From contig NC_080059.1 of NCBI RefSeq assembly GCF_026212465.1, positions 19,235,285 to 19,299,284 on the forward strand: a DNA stretch of 64,000 nucleotides, read 5' to 3'. Shown here piece after piece: positions 24,801-35,500 of this stretch (its first letter is position 1; every line of letters starts with the position of its first letter). The DNA comes from Amaranthus tricolor (Eukaryota > Streptophyta > Magnoliopsida > Caryophyllales > Amaranthaceae). The notes under the pieces were generated by a model, which was given only the letters and a program-made list of their open reading frames with translations, searched no databases and was not told the DNA's origin. The position numbers were made by a program, and so were the translations under genes.

Positions 24801-27276
24801 AAGAGGGTTCATTGCTTACCCCTCCTTGTCCGCCCCTTGCCACAAGAACCTCATCACCGGGATTAGCAAGATCAGCTAAAAGTTTCCCTCGCTTTCGTTT
24901 TACGACAGTACCTGTCATAAGAGTAAAAAAGGCCCCTTCATGAATGAAATTCCAATTTCTTTAAATTCATTAGGTTCATAATTTTAACATAAGAGAGACC
25001 ATTCATGTATAAAAAATTCATTCTTTAATCGAAAACAAAACAAGAAAAGAAAAAACTAGAAAGAAAGAAGACATGTCTAGTTCATTCATCACAAACCTAG
25101 AGGGACAGGTATTCGCAGTGTAGGAGCAGCAGATCCATCCCGTATATGAGTGTTAAAAACACCCATAGAATTGACATTCCCTCCACGCTTTGCTTTGAAT
25201 TTCCCTTGCTTGTGGAACTCTAGCAACGTATCTTTACCCTCATCTGCATAAATAACAACATCACCTCCATGTCCTCCAAAGGGAAGTATAATAGATCCAT
25301 CACTATCCCTCTTGAACGAAGTTTTCTTCCTCGAATTCCCCACTTTATTATCGTACTTATTTGAAGGAGCCTTTTGGTTGGGAATTTTAAGAACTGCACC
25401 ATGGCCTCCATCACCAGCACAGACAGTTATGATGACATGATCAAAATATTTATGTGGTTCCTTCACTGCATCATTTGATGTTATGGAAGAAACTTCTTTG
25501 ACCTTGACAGTCGCACACAAAAATGTACATGATCTAGTTTTTTCATAATTGATTCTTTGCCAATACAACCTATAAAAAGTGAAAATTGGCAAGCTGTAAA
25601 CATTGCTGGAAAATGAAAAACAAAAGTTTGAAACTTAGGATAAAACAAACATGGCATGACAAAAGATCTCTTTCATCACAAAAGCCCCAAAATTTCCATC
25701 AAAACTATTAATGATGGCGACTCATCTTAGAGATAAAGAGCTAACAATATGCTTGTGATTTGATATCAAATAGTCGTCTCTTGAAGAAAGAAGATAGCAT
25801 TTGATAACCCAAACTTACATCCTATATTGATTCTCTTGTATAACCAAAAATAATAATAGTATGTCTTTATAAAAAAAAATGCTAACTATATTCCAAATGT
25901 AATAACCAAAAATAATAATAGTATGTTCATTTATAACTAATAAGAGTATAATTTATGATTGTTCAAGATCTTTTTGGCCTCAACACACAGATGCATAATT
26001 AGGGCACTAACTTCTTTGATTATCTTTTGGTTACAATGATAGAGAAATTACGTGTGATTCTGTGATGCTAAGGGTTTTTTAATGGAATAATATTATTATT
26101 ATTGTTAATATTAACCGCCAAATGTGTTACATTGTTATAGTTATTGATATTATTATAATTATTTCCAATGATTTCAATGAGTAACAAGCCTTAAATTTGT
26201 CTTGATTACTCATTTATGCGAGTGTATAAAGTTGTTAATGAAAGCTCTATATATAGACATTTCTTGTTTTCAAGAGAGTGCATACTTGCTTTCTTTCTTC
26301 TAACCTTGTGTTTTCTTCATCTCTTTACTCTCTTCTTCATTAATTTTTCTAAACACATAATTCTTAACTGACTTGGCTATTGTGTTGATAGCTCCAATCC
26401 TTCTTAACAAAGCACATACAAAAAGGGAAGGGGTGGTGTGTTATCGGTGGAACGTGATGTGTTATTTTGTGCATTGGAGATACACTAGGAATATGTTTTT
26501 AAGGCGGAGACTCTTTCTCGTTGCACCAACATTCTAAAATCATTGCCCATGTTTGGTAAATTGGTAAATGATTGTTGGCCGAAGTTGCTAGGTGGTTTGA
26601 CTGTTTGAAAGTATTGGTTGATGGAGGTGTTTGGTAAAACAAATTGTTAGTTATTAGTTGTTAGAGAAAAAGAGGACTCGAAAGTCATTGACGAAACATT
26701 TTTTTGGCGATTTAACCAACCAAAAAGCCATTGAAGAAGATATTTACCAACATGCCCATTCTCTTATTCTTCTTCTCTATTTTCATATATCCAACATTTT
26801 ATTTTGGCTTGTATTGTTCACTTGTAATTTTCATTTGAGTTGTATTGTTCATTTGTAATTTACTTTCAAGTCTTATATTGCACATTTGTAGTTGTTGTCA
26901 ATTGTTAGACTAGCACAATCCCTTCGAATCTCATCCTTCCAAATCCATCATTAGTCGTAAAGTGAGGAATTTAGTTTATTGAAGCATTTAAAAATTAATC
27001 GCATACTAGAATTGAACAGCAGAAAGACAAAAAAATTTCATTGGAATACCAACAGGAGGTATAAAATCCTTTTCCAGTTTTTTTCGAATTCCAATTGACA
27101 GAAACAGAAAGCCAAACCCGAAACGATCGAGAGAAATGAAGAGAGAAATCAAAAAACCTGGGAGAAGTAAAACGGAAGTCCGAGAAGACAGCAGATGATG
27201 TAGAAGTCGTAGGTTTGCCAAAGAAATGCGAATTCCGGTGGAGATGCGATAATGTCGCCGGAGAGGATGTGTTCAT
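9843..27276 (-). CDS. OBGC2: Chloroplast Obg-type GTPase OBGC2, ten exons
   Basis: A complete minus-strand gene with exons 27276-27158, 25569-25097, 24911-24820, 23662-23579, 20373-20296, 15820-15620, 15543-15436, 14862-14788, 14030-13807 and 9903-9843 (TGA 9843-9845). All introns are GT-AG and all phases agree, giving 504 residues. Residues 1 to about 60 are Ser/Thr-rich and basic, like a plastid transit peptide. The glycine-rich Obg fold starts at [17 protein letters not shown] (about 81) and includes [13 protein letters not shown] and VARGGQGG (about 221-228). GTPase motifs: G1 GLPNAGKST 283-291, G2 Thr in DYPFTTL 305-311, G3 DLPG 337-340, G4 NKID 404-407, G5-like GVSVL 481-485. The protein ends EIRKALQKC. 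Obg GTPases act in ribosome assembly; plant OBGC2 (At1g07615 type, about 500 residues) is predicted plastidial and lacks the longer N-terminus of OBGC1/CPSAR1. Alternative in-frame starts are 27291 and 27357; 27276 opens a typical transit peptide ([10 protein letters not shown]). Introns are enlarged by TEs. Confidence 0.93.
9904..13806 (-). other. OBGC2 intron 9 (3.9 kb)
   Basis: Bounded by donor CT|GTAAGT at 13806 and acceptor TTTCAG|G at 9904. It contains the hAT element at 10395-11440. Near 12355-12420 there is a TATA-like CCTATATAAGG followed by AATAAA, and spaced GTGAGAGTTCCTT words between 12500 and 12620, which hints at an old LTR, but no pair was found. The open frame at 12887-13084 is not supported by any family resemblance. 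Confidence 0.75.
10395..11440. mobile_element. Non-autonomous hAT element in OBGC2 intron 9
   Basis: Ends TAGGGATGGTCATGGG and, inverted, TAGTGATCGTCATGGG form terminal inverted repeats. A perfect 8-bp target duplication ATTTGGTG flanks it (10387-10394 and 11441-11448), diagnostic for hAT. The subterminal 200 bp on each side are dense in GACCC/GGGTC words (for example TAGACCCGACC, GGGTCTGGGTCTG). There is no transposase frame, so mobilisation would need an autonomous partner. It is 1046 bp long and lies entirely in the intron. Confidence 0.88.
15987..16163 (-). pseudogene. Decayed duplicate of OBGC2 exon 6
   Basis: On the minus strand this segment aligns with exon 6 and its upstream intron edge: CTTTGTCAAGGTATTGATGA opposite CTTTGTCAAGGTGTTGACAA, then ATTGAGTTTGTTAT-like sequence, then ATGCCAAACCTTGGA, then GCAGCTATGTA. 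The P-loop is destroyed, the acceptor CAG is changed, and about 25 bp are missing between the DYPFTT and LGAAM regions, so it cannot encode a working G domain. It lies about 170 bp upstream (in gene sense) of the true exon and is best explained as an old local tandem duplication. Confidence 0.75.
16485..16620. mobile_element. Stowaway/mariner-type MITE fragment
   Basis: ACTCCCTTTGTCCCTCTAAT near 16488 followed by TTTGCTACACTTTTC is the characteristic left end of Stowaway MITEs (CTCCCTCCGTCCC type). No matching right terminal repeat was found, so only a fragment is supported. Confidence 0.45.
16994..19745 (+). mobile_element. Old non-autonomous LTR retrotransposon in intron 5
   Basis: Two diverged direct repeats, 16994-17318 and 19425 to about 19745, both start TGTTGA and share TATGGGAATGGGT, AGCAAATCTGTTAGAG and TTATGAAATGAAATGAATTA. 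The left LTR has a TATA-like GGCTATAAATAC. Directly after it, TGGGTATCGGAGTCC resembles an initiator-Met tRNA primer site, and CTAAGGGAAAT precedes the right LTR as a short polypurine tract. The 2.1-kb interior carries only short open frames (17281-17658, 17768-18115, 18337-18624) with no recognisable gag, protease or reverse transcriptase. LTR identity looks roughly 75-80 percent by eye, so the insertion is old. Sequence similar to the last 40 bp of the interior also precedes the left LTR. Confidence 0.65.
20374..23578 (-). other. OBGC2 intron 4 (3.2 kb)
   Basis: Bounded by donor AAG|GTTTGC at 23578 and acceptor TTGCAG at 20374. I see no TE with paired ends and no gene. GAACAAAGGGAGTAG near 22710 resembles a Stowaway right end without a left partner. 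Confidence 0.7.
23663..24819 (-). other. OBGC2 intron 3 (1.16 kb)
   Basis: Donor GGG|GTAAGC at 24819, acceptor CTACAG at 23663. Between 23930 and 24040 short related words (ACACTTGAACATGTATCC, ACACTTGGACATGTATTT) repeat loosely; otherwise nothing was recognised. Confidence 0.7.
25570..27157 (-). other. OBGC2 intron 1 (1.6 kb)
   Basis: Donor CCCAG|GTTTTTT at 27157 and acceptor TTTTTATAG at 25570. It separates the transit-peptide exon from the Obg-fold exon. It is AT-rich, with a 20-bp direct repeat (ACCAAAAATAATAATAGTAT near 25845 and 25910) and an ATT-repeat near 26085. No gene is supported; the 26658-26858 frame has no family resemblance. Confidence 0.7.
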
Positions 27277-27435
27277 AGTAAAATACGACATTACTGAAGA
27301 TATACTGATAACTCTAACTTGGATTTTGGATAATGTGCTGTGTGTATAAATTTGCAAGGAAGATCCAATTTTGATGCCGTGGATATTTTGTCACGATGTT
27401 TTTTGTTGTTAGAATGTATGATTTAATTTGCGCTG
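27277..27435 (-). promoter_or_regulatory. Residual OBGC2 promoter/5' UTR next to MULE
   Basis: Only about 159 bp separate the chosen OBGC2 start codon from the MULE terminal repeat at 27436. On the minus strand a TATA-like AAATTTATACAC lies at about 27345-27351, roughly 70 bp upstream of the ATG. Any promoter elements further upstream are now MULE sequence. The TATA assignment is inference from position and sequence only. Confidence 0.4.
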
Positions 27436-27795
27436 AGAAAAATTATTCTGATTTTTTATTGATTTTCATGTAATAATACCAATTTTTAATTAATCGTCAA
27501 TAATACGAAGTTTAATGTCATTTTTTCGGTAGTATATACCAGTTTGAAACCGGCAAAAAAGGTCCAATGCGACCGTTGAATCAGATGTTCATCCCCTATC
27601 TTTATTTCCTTCACTTTATGAATTTTTTCACTTCTTTTCTTATTTATACTTCCATTTTTTTTACTTTTTTCAATTTCTTCTCATTTTTCTACCCCTCTTC
27701 TAAGTTCTTGTTTTATTCGTCCACTTTTTTACTTCTAATTTCTTCTCATTTTTTCCCGTTTTTATTTTCAAAAGTAAAATAATTTGATGTTGAAG

Positions 27796-28290
27796 ATGTA
27801 TTCTCCTTCATCATCATCTCAATCTAGAGCATCAATTGCAAAAGGAATACTTTTATTTAAATATGGTGTTGTTGCTAAATTACAAGTTCCCAAAAAAGAA
27901 ACAAGGGTTGGTGAGAAGTTTATGTATGTGCATTTTGGCCCATAAGTTTTTATTCTTCTAAAGCTTTATTTTGTTTTATGGTAATTTTTAATTTCTTTAT
28001 TAATTAGGGTTTCATGATTTGATTTGAAATGTAGGTACAAGATTATAAATTTTTTAAGTGGGAGAAAAATGTAGAGTATTCATGTAGAATTTCAGCTTGT
28101 TTGAAAGAAGAGAAAGCAATCTTGATTGATAAAATAAAGAATTTGAAGGCTAAGAATGCAAAATTGAAAGAAAGTGAAACTATGTAGAAATTGAAAGTTG
28201 TTAAACACGTAAATGCACAAAAAGCATTAAGTTTTGCACTTGTTGCATTTTGGGTTTTATTTGGATTGTTCTTATTTATATTAAGTTAGG
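27796..28290 (+). pseudogene. Decayed zf-GRF-like small ORF inside MULE
   Basis: The plus strand starts MYSPSSSSQSRASIAKG and continues LLFKYGVVAKLQVPKKETRV to a TAA. After an intron-like gap with acceptor GAAATGTAG (about 28035) comes YKFFKWEK, a coiled-coil stretch LIDKIKNLKAKNAKLKESE, an in-frame TAG, then a hydrophobic tail LVAFWVLFGLFLFIL. This order matches small plant zf-GRF proteins (CxCG...C-FFxW, coiled coil, C-terminal membrane segment), which often occur in MULEs. The zinc-binding cysteines are lost (FKYG where CKCG is expected). It is convergent with the transposase gene. Family assignment is by pattern only. Confidence 0.45.
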
Positions 28291-28551
28291 TATAAGAATT
28301 TGATCATGTAATGGAAATTCATGTATTGAAAATTCAATCTAATTAAAAATAACATATATGTTATAACCAAATGTTATCATTACATACATAGATAAGCATA
28401 AATTACATCTACAACTACTAAATTGTTTTCCAAAATGCAAAATTCTTGAACAATGTTATAAGCCATAGATTACGCCATAATGGTAACTTAACATATACAA
28501 AAGAGCTATGTTTTCCAAATGAGCAACAAAATGACACTAAGTCTTGCAACA

Positions 28552-31113
28552 TCAATTCTTCGTTGTCGATGCTTGGATTGATACTATTTCAGGAGGGTTC
28601 TTCTTTGGCTTTCCCCTTTTAGCAGTAGTCACACCACTCCTTCGGCTTGCACTACCAGTCTTACCCCCTCTACTCCCTTCCCGTGTTTTAATTGTCCTAA
28701 TCCCTTTGCCTAAAGAACAAGGTTGTGCAGACATGTTATGATGGGATAACTCTGATGTGGTGGTTGCTACATCAACAATCCTTTTTGGTCTTCTTCTACT
28801 TCTCTTCAGTGGAGGTGGTTGCTCAACCGCTTTAGCCTTCTCCGGAGACTTCCTTTTGTTATGTCCAACCTTATTGCAAATGTCATATGTCGTTTGAAGG
28901 CCATGTCTTGAGAGCTTCCCTGGTTTCTTAGGATCTTCATGCGGACCCTTGACTTTGTTTTTCCGTGGTCTGCCAGGACCAATTTTTATTAAAGGAGGAT
29001 CAATAGGTTTGTCAATCTTAGGCAAATGCCTCCCCCCAATGCAAGGATTGATGTTTCCTTCATAGGCTCTCAAATAAGCCTCTTTAGTGTAGCACTTATC
29101 AACGTAAGACTCAACCTCTTTATGCAAGTAAAAAAGAGATGCAACACCATGACAATATGGAATTCCTCTTAAATCTCATTTCCTGCAAGTGCAAATATTG
29201 TTTTCAATATCAACCTCTTAAACATCCATATAATGTGCTACCTGGAAATGGGTTGGTGTTGAAGGAATGACAGTGCATTTAGTTGCTTCTTGCTTCTCTG
29301 AATCTAACAATTTTTGTACTTTTGGACATAACAAAGCCTTCCACTTTATTAATGTCTCTTCCTTTTTATTAGCCTTCCTCTTCATTAGCATTGATCTTAT
29401 TTCTTCAAGCACATCTATTAAGTGATTTAATCTTGCATTCATAATGTAGTTGTTGAAAATATCAGCCATATTGCTCAAAATAACATTACACTTTCCTTCT
29501 AGCTTGACAAATGACCTACAAAACAAGTGTGGACCACTTTTCTTGAAGGTGTGAACAGCAACTGGATTTACATTCTCCATCTCATTAATTGCTTCCTCAA
29601 AATCAGCCAAGTTGTATGCTTTGGCATATCTCTAAAATAGTAATTTCATCTCCTCCTCTTTGAATGACTTGTTCCAATTGGCATAAATGTGCCTAGCACA
29701 ATGCCTATGTTCTGCTTTCGGAAGCTCAAGTTGGTCAGCCCTCAAAATGCTTTGTACAATAGGTAAGTGTATTAAATTAGAATGTAAGCATAAATCAATA
29801 CAAATTGTGCTAAATTAGTATATCAGTGTGCATAAATCAGTACATACTATGCTAAATCAGTATACTGATATCAGTAGGTATTAAACTAGAATGTAAGCAA
29901 AATATCAGTAGGTTAAGTGTGCATACTCTGCTAAATCAGTATATCAGTGTGCATAATCCAGTACATACTGTGCAAATTATCAGTAAGTTAAGTGTGCATA
30001 CTGATTTTAGTGTATTAAATTAGAATGTAAGCATAATATCAATAGGTATACTGATTTAAGTGCATAATTCAGTACATGATGTGGTAAATCAGTATACTGA
30101 TTTAAGTGCATAATCCAGTACATGTTGTGCTAAAAACCAGTAGTCTAAGTGTGCATAATATGATACTAATTTAAGTGTGCATACAGTGCATAATATCAGT
30201 GTGCATATGGTTGTCATACTCAGAGAATAGTAGGTAAGTGCATAAATAATAGAAGGTAAGTGTGTTTACCTGGTGTTCATCTGAAATTACTATCCATTCT
30301 TTACCATTATCATAAGGTACACATTTCTTCAATTCAGAAATGAACCATTGCCATGATTCATTGTTTTCTCCCTCAACAACAGCCCAAGCTAATGGATACA
30401 TTTGCTCGTTAGGGTCTCTCCCAACTGCACTTAATAGCATTCCTCCCAAGAATATTTTTAGAAAACAACCATCAATGCATAATATTTTCTTACACCCACT
30501 TACCCAACCATCTTTGACCCCTTCAAACCAAACAAAGATCCTCTGAAATGTGGGTGGATTTGTGCTTACATTAGTAACAACACTAAAGTGGCTATTAGGG
30601 TTACTTCGTTCTAAAACTCCGACATAGCTCATGAGCTTAAGATAATGTTGTTTCATGGATCCATGTAACCTCTTATGTGCAACATACTTAATCTTGTAAG
30701 CAAATCCCCAACTAATGATAATTCAAAATTGTTTCCTAACAATATCAACTAGTTCTGCAAAAGGAATGTGTGGCGTTGACTTGAATAATTCAAGTAACTG
30801 ATCTGCTCACCAAGAAGCTTTGAATTGACGATTTGAATCCATGTTTCTTTGACAAGTGTGTTCACCATTAACTTTGTTGACAACAAAGGAAGCTCGTGTT
30901 TTATCCCAACTAGTATAGAGCTTAAAGAGACAACCTTCAATACACATTACACCAAGCTTATTCAATCTAGCCTTGTCACTCAAACAAAACTTCACATTTC
31001 TTCCCTAATGAACTGCATATTTCCTTACTGCCTCCTTATATTCAACTGGGGTGCCAAACATTTGCCCAACAATCCATCTGAACCTCCAAAAATCAGTCCT
31101 ACCATAAACTATA
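28552..31113 (-). pseudogene. MULE transposase (mudrA-like), central and C-terminal part
   Basis: Broken minus-strand pieces in gene order: a MuDR DNA-binding segment at about 31075-30750 (TPVEYKEAVRKYAVH, stop, GRNVKFCLSDKARLNKLGV, GEHTCQRNMDSN); the MULE transposase domain at 30656-30260 (ILCIDGCFLKIFLGGMLLSA, then AVGRDPNEQMYPLAWAVVEG and WIVISDEHQ, which carry the two expected Asp residues); after a gap, LPKAEHRHCARHIYANWNKS at about 29735; then 29610-29218 ending HFQVAHYMDV, before a SWIM-type region; and a basic tail at 29127-28552 with GPGRPRKNK and a zinc-knuckle remnant ICNKVGHNKRKSP in which the first and last Cys are Tyr and Ser. Several in-frame stops (near 31005, 30715, 29635) make it non-functional. 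The domain assignment is firm. Confidence 0.85.
29765..30260. repeat. Degenerate CAGTAT/GTGCATA repeats in MULE gene
   Basis: About 500 bp between the two halves of the transposase domain consist of irregularly repeated words such as AATCAGTATACTGATTTAAG, GTGCATAATCCAGTACAT and TTAAATTAGAATGTAAGCAT. It follows a donor-like CACCAG|GTAAAC on the minus strand, so it could be an intron that expanded by local duplication. The short palindrome TCAGTATACTGA recurs. Confidence 0.6.
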
Positions 31114-31869
31114 GTTGTAACACCCTGTGAATATACCATCTAAATAAATAATTATTTAAATTATTTAGACGATTAAAGTATATAAAAAGACGTATATTTT
31201 AATTCGGTCATCACGTAAGTTTTATTGTGTGTGTGTTTTTTCGCGTAACAAGATTATCGAATAACGTATTTTACCGTCATACAAATTGATTGAACAATTT
31301 ATTTAAATAAATATAAAAAAATTAAATGGGGTATATAGGATGTAACTCCTCCCTAAATGCCTCTTATGGGTAATAAATTAGCATTTTTAAAGCTAAGCAT
31401 TATGAGATTTTAAGTATGCACATGAATGTGATTGTTATTAGCAAAAAAATTCAGAAAATTCTCTTTATTTCCAATCATTTCATTCAAAAATTGAGAGAAA
31501 AGAAAGGGAGAAAAAGAGAAAAATTCAAGGGTTGGGTTTGGTGTTTAAGTGTTCTTAATCCTAGCCTTTTGATCTTTGATTGGTAAGTCTTCATGATTCA
31601 TAAACCTTTAGCAAAAGTTCACTTTGTTCAAAGGATTATGTTCATACAGTTTATTTGAAATACATAGAAAGACATAGATTAGTGATGAAAACATGTTATA
31701 AAAAGTATGTTTATATTTTGTTTCATGATTTTATATGATAATGAAATTATGTATATATATGTATATATCATTAATTTATAAATAGATTTTTCATGAGTAA
31801 AGATTTAGAAGAAAATGTGTGATGTGATGATTTACAAAATAAGATTTAATGTGTTCAAGATACACTAGT

Positions 31870-32052
31870 GGAAAAAACCTCATTTGCTGCGGTTTTTTTG
31901 CCATTATTTGCTGCGGTTTTGGCCCCAAGCAATAGTGATAACAGCAAATGACCTAATTTAAATGTTGTGGTTAAATACCGCAGCAAAAGGGCTTTATTTG
32001 CTGCGGTCATCCCCCAAAACCTGCGGTCAGCCCCCAAAACTGCAGCAAATAG
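31870..32052. promoter_or_regulatory. CACTA1 left subterminal repeat cluster
   Basis: At least four TTTGCTGCGGT-like motifs or their complements (ACCGCAGCAAA) occur within 180 bp, plus variants CCTGCGGTC and CTGCAGCAAAT. Such clusters are the expected binding sites of a TNPA-like accessory protein and act in transposition. The function is inferred from family knowledge. Confidence 0.8.
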
Positions 32053-32264
32053 CTATTTTTTTTTCTTTTTTCGTTTTATTCTAATAATAATCCAATAATA
32101 ATGTAGAATGTAATAACAATGATTAATCCAATAATAATCCAATGATAATCACCAATAATCTCTTTGTAATAAAAAACTCTCGATAATATACTATGATATG
32201 TACGTACATATATATACAATAATATACATTAAAGTCCTAAAAAATCTATACTAATTACAATTTA
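32053..32264. other. CACTA1 spacer with AATAATCC words
   Basis: AT-rich spacer between the left subterminal repeats and the Ulp1-like stop codon, with repeated AATAATCCAATAATAAT words. The same stretch recurs in CACTA2 at about 60715-60895. It probably holds the 3' untranslated region of the minus-strand gene. Confidence 0.6.
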
Positions 32265-32557
32265 TCAAGGACAAAAATTAGCAAGATACGCGGCAATCTT
32301 GACTTTTAATTCGCGCATCTCTCCACTTCTCAGAGGGCATGTTTCCCTCGGAATGTCGTATAAAACCTATAATATAATATAAAATTAAAAGATTAATAAA
32401 CATTAGATTTTACCAATAATAATAATTTAAGAACGTAACAAATACTTACGGCATCTATGTTTTCGACTCCAACCTCCTTCACAGATTTTAAGATATCGTC
32501 CATGTACTTCAGAGTGTAATAGCCGCAATCAACAGAATTAGAAGGTTGTCGAAAACA
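32265..32557 (-). pseudogene. Ulp1-like cysteine peptidase, last two exons
   Basis: Two minus-strand exons in consistent phase: 32557-32450 (acceptor TTCTCTTAG, donor GCC|GTAAGT) and 32366-32265 (acceptor TATTATAG, stop TGA). They give 69 residues: CFRQPSNSVDCGYYTLKYMD, then DILKSVKEVGVENIDA, then VLYDIPRETCPLRS and a short charged tail. The QP....DCGYY motif is the catalytic-Cys region of Ulp1/C48 peptidases, the SUMO protease fold often carried by plant CACTA and MULE elements. No upstream exon with the catalytic His (W) and Asp could be found; the satellite array begins directly upstream of the acceptor. The frame here is intact, unlike its homologue at 60896-61211. Confidence 0.75.
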
Positions 32558-32574
32558 CTAAGAGAAAATAGATG

Positions 32575-35500
32575 TTAGTGCCAAAGAAGCATAAAAACGC
32601 ATAAAAACGCATAAAATCGCAACTTAATACGTAATTTCTAGCATACGACTATGATTTCAATTCTAACCACTTCAACGCAATAATATAGACCAAATAGTGT
32701 TTTGTCAAAAGTTTCGCGCAAATCAAACCAAGTTTGAGCTACTTTATGCGCAAAAGTGCCAAAAACACTTAAAAACGCATAAAATCGCAACTTAACACGT
32801 AATTTCTAGCATACGACAATGATTTTCAATTCCAACCACTTCAACACAATAATATATACCAAATAGTGTTGTGTGCCAAGTTTCGTGCAAAACATACCAA
32901 GTTTGAGCTACTTTATACGCAAAAGTGCCAAAAATGGTTTAAAACCCTTAAAATCGCAACTTAACAGCTAAGTTCTACCATATGACAATGATTTTCAATT
33001 CTAACAACTTCAACACAATAATATATACCAAATAATGTTGTATGCCAAGTTTCGTGCAAATCCAAGTTTGAGCTACTTTATGCAAAAACGCTTAAAAACC
33101 AATAAAATCGCAACTTAACACGTAATTTCTAGAATACGACAATAATTTTCAATTCTAACCACTTCAACACAATAATATATACCAAATAGTGTTTTGTGCC
33201 AAGTTTCGTGCAAAACATACCAAGTTTGAGCTACTTTATGCGCAAAAGTGCCAAAAACGGTTAAAAACCCTTAAAATCGCAATTTAACACCTAATTTCTA
33301 CCATATGACAATGATTTTCAATTATAACCACTTCAACACAATAATATATAACAAGTAATGTTATATGCCATGTTACGTGCAAATCAAACCAAGTTTGAGC
33401 TACTTTATGCAAAAACGCTTAAAAATGCATAAAATCGAACCTTAACACATAATTTCTAGCATACGACAATGATTTTCAATTCTAACCACTTCAACACAAT
33501 AATATATACCAAATAGTATTGTGTGCCAAGTTTCGTGCAAAACATACCAAAGTTTGAGCTACTTTATGCGCAAAAGTGACAAAAACGGTTAAAAACCCTT
33601 AAAATCGCAATTTAACGCCTAATTTCTACCATATGACAATGATTTTCAATTATAACCACTTCCACACAATAATATATACCGCGTAATGTTATATGCCAAG
33701 TTTAGTGCAAATCAAACCAAGTTTGAGCTACTTTATGCAAAAACGCTTAAAAACACACAAAACCGCAACTTAACACGTAATTTCTAGCATACGACAATGA
33801 TTTTCAATTCTAACCAATTCAACACAATGATATATACCAAATAGTGTTGTGTGCCAAGTTTCGTGCAAAACATACCAAGTTTGAACTACTTTATGCGCAA
33901 AAGTGCCAAAAACGGTTAAAAACCCTTAAAATCGCAATTTAACACCTAATTTCTACCATATGACAATGATTTTCAATTATAACCACTTCAAAACAATAAT
34001 ATATACCAAGTAATGTTATATGCCAAGTTTCGTGCAAATCAAACCAAGTTTGAGCTACTTTATGCAAAAACGCTTAAAAACACATAAAATCGCAACTTAA
34101 CACGTAATTTCTAGCATACGACAATGATTTTCAATTCTAACCACTTCAACACAATAATATATACCAAATAGTGTTGTGTGCCATGTTTCGTGCAAAACAT
34201 ACCAAGTTTGAGCTACTTTATGCGCAAAAGTGCCAAAAACAGTTAAAAACCTTTAAAATCGCAACTTAACACCTAATTTCTACCGTATGACAATGATTTT
34301 CAATTCTAACAACTTCAACACAATAATATATACCAAATAATGTTGTATGCCTAGTTTCGTGAAAATCAAACCAAGTTTGAGATACTTTATGGAAAAACGC
34401 TTAAAAACGCATAAAATCGCAACTTAACACGTAATTTCTAGCATACGACATTGATTTTCAATTCTAACCACTTCGACACAATAATATATACCAAATAGTG
34501 TTTTGTACCAAGTTTCGTGCAAAACATACCAAGTTTGAGCTACTTTATGCGCAAAAGTGCCAAAAGCGGTTAAAAACCCTTATAATCGCAATTTAACACC
34601 TAATTTCTACCATATGATAATGATTTTCAATTATAACCACTTCAACACAATAATATATACCAAGTAATGTTATATGCCATGTTTCGTACAAATCAAACCA
34701 AGTGAGCTACTTTATGCAAAAACGCTTAAAAACGCATAAAATCGCAACTTAACACGTAATTTCTAGCATACGACAATGATTTTCAATTCTAACCACTTCA
34801 ACACAATAATATATACCAAATAGTATTGTGTGCCAAGTTTCGTGCAAAACATACCAAGTTTGAGCTACTTTATGCGCAAAAGTGTCAAAAACGGTTAAAA
34901 ACTCTTAAAATCGCAACTTAACACCTAATTTCTACCATATGACAATGATTTTCAATTCTAACAACTTCAACACAATAATATATACAAAATAATGTTGTAT
35001 GCCTAGTTTCGTGCAAATCAAACCAAGTTTGAGCTACTTTATGCAAAAACGCTTAAAAACGCTTAAAAACGCATAAAATCGCAACTTAACACATAATTTC
35101 TAGCATAGGACAATGATTTTCAATTCTATCCACTTCAACACAATAATATATACCAAATATTGTTTAGTGCCAAGTTTTGTGCAAAACATACCAAGTTTGA
35201 GCTACTTTATGCGCAAAATTGCCAAAAACGGTTAAAAACCCTTAAAATCGCAATTTAACACCTAATTTCTACCATATGACAATGATTTTCAATTATAACC
35301 ACTTCAACACAATAATATATACCAAGTAATGTTATATGCCATGTTACGTGCAAATCAAACCAAGTTTGAGCTACTTTATGCAAAAACGCTTAAAAACGCA
35401 TAAAATCGAACCTTAACACATAATTTCTAGCATACGATAATGATTTTCAATTCTAACCACTTCAACACAATAATATATACCAAATAGTGTTGTGTGCCAA

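Noticed and set aside
27370..27400. Evening-element-like AAAATATCC in the OBGC2 upstream region
   Set aside because: One base off the consensus and a single copy; too weak to call a circadian element.
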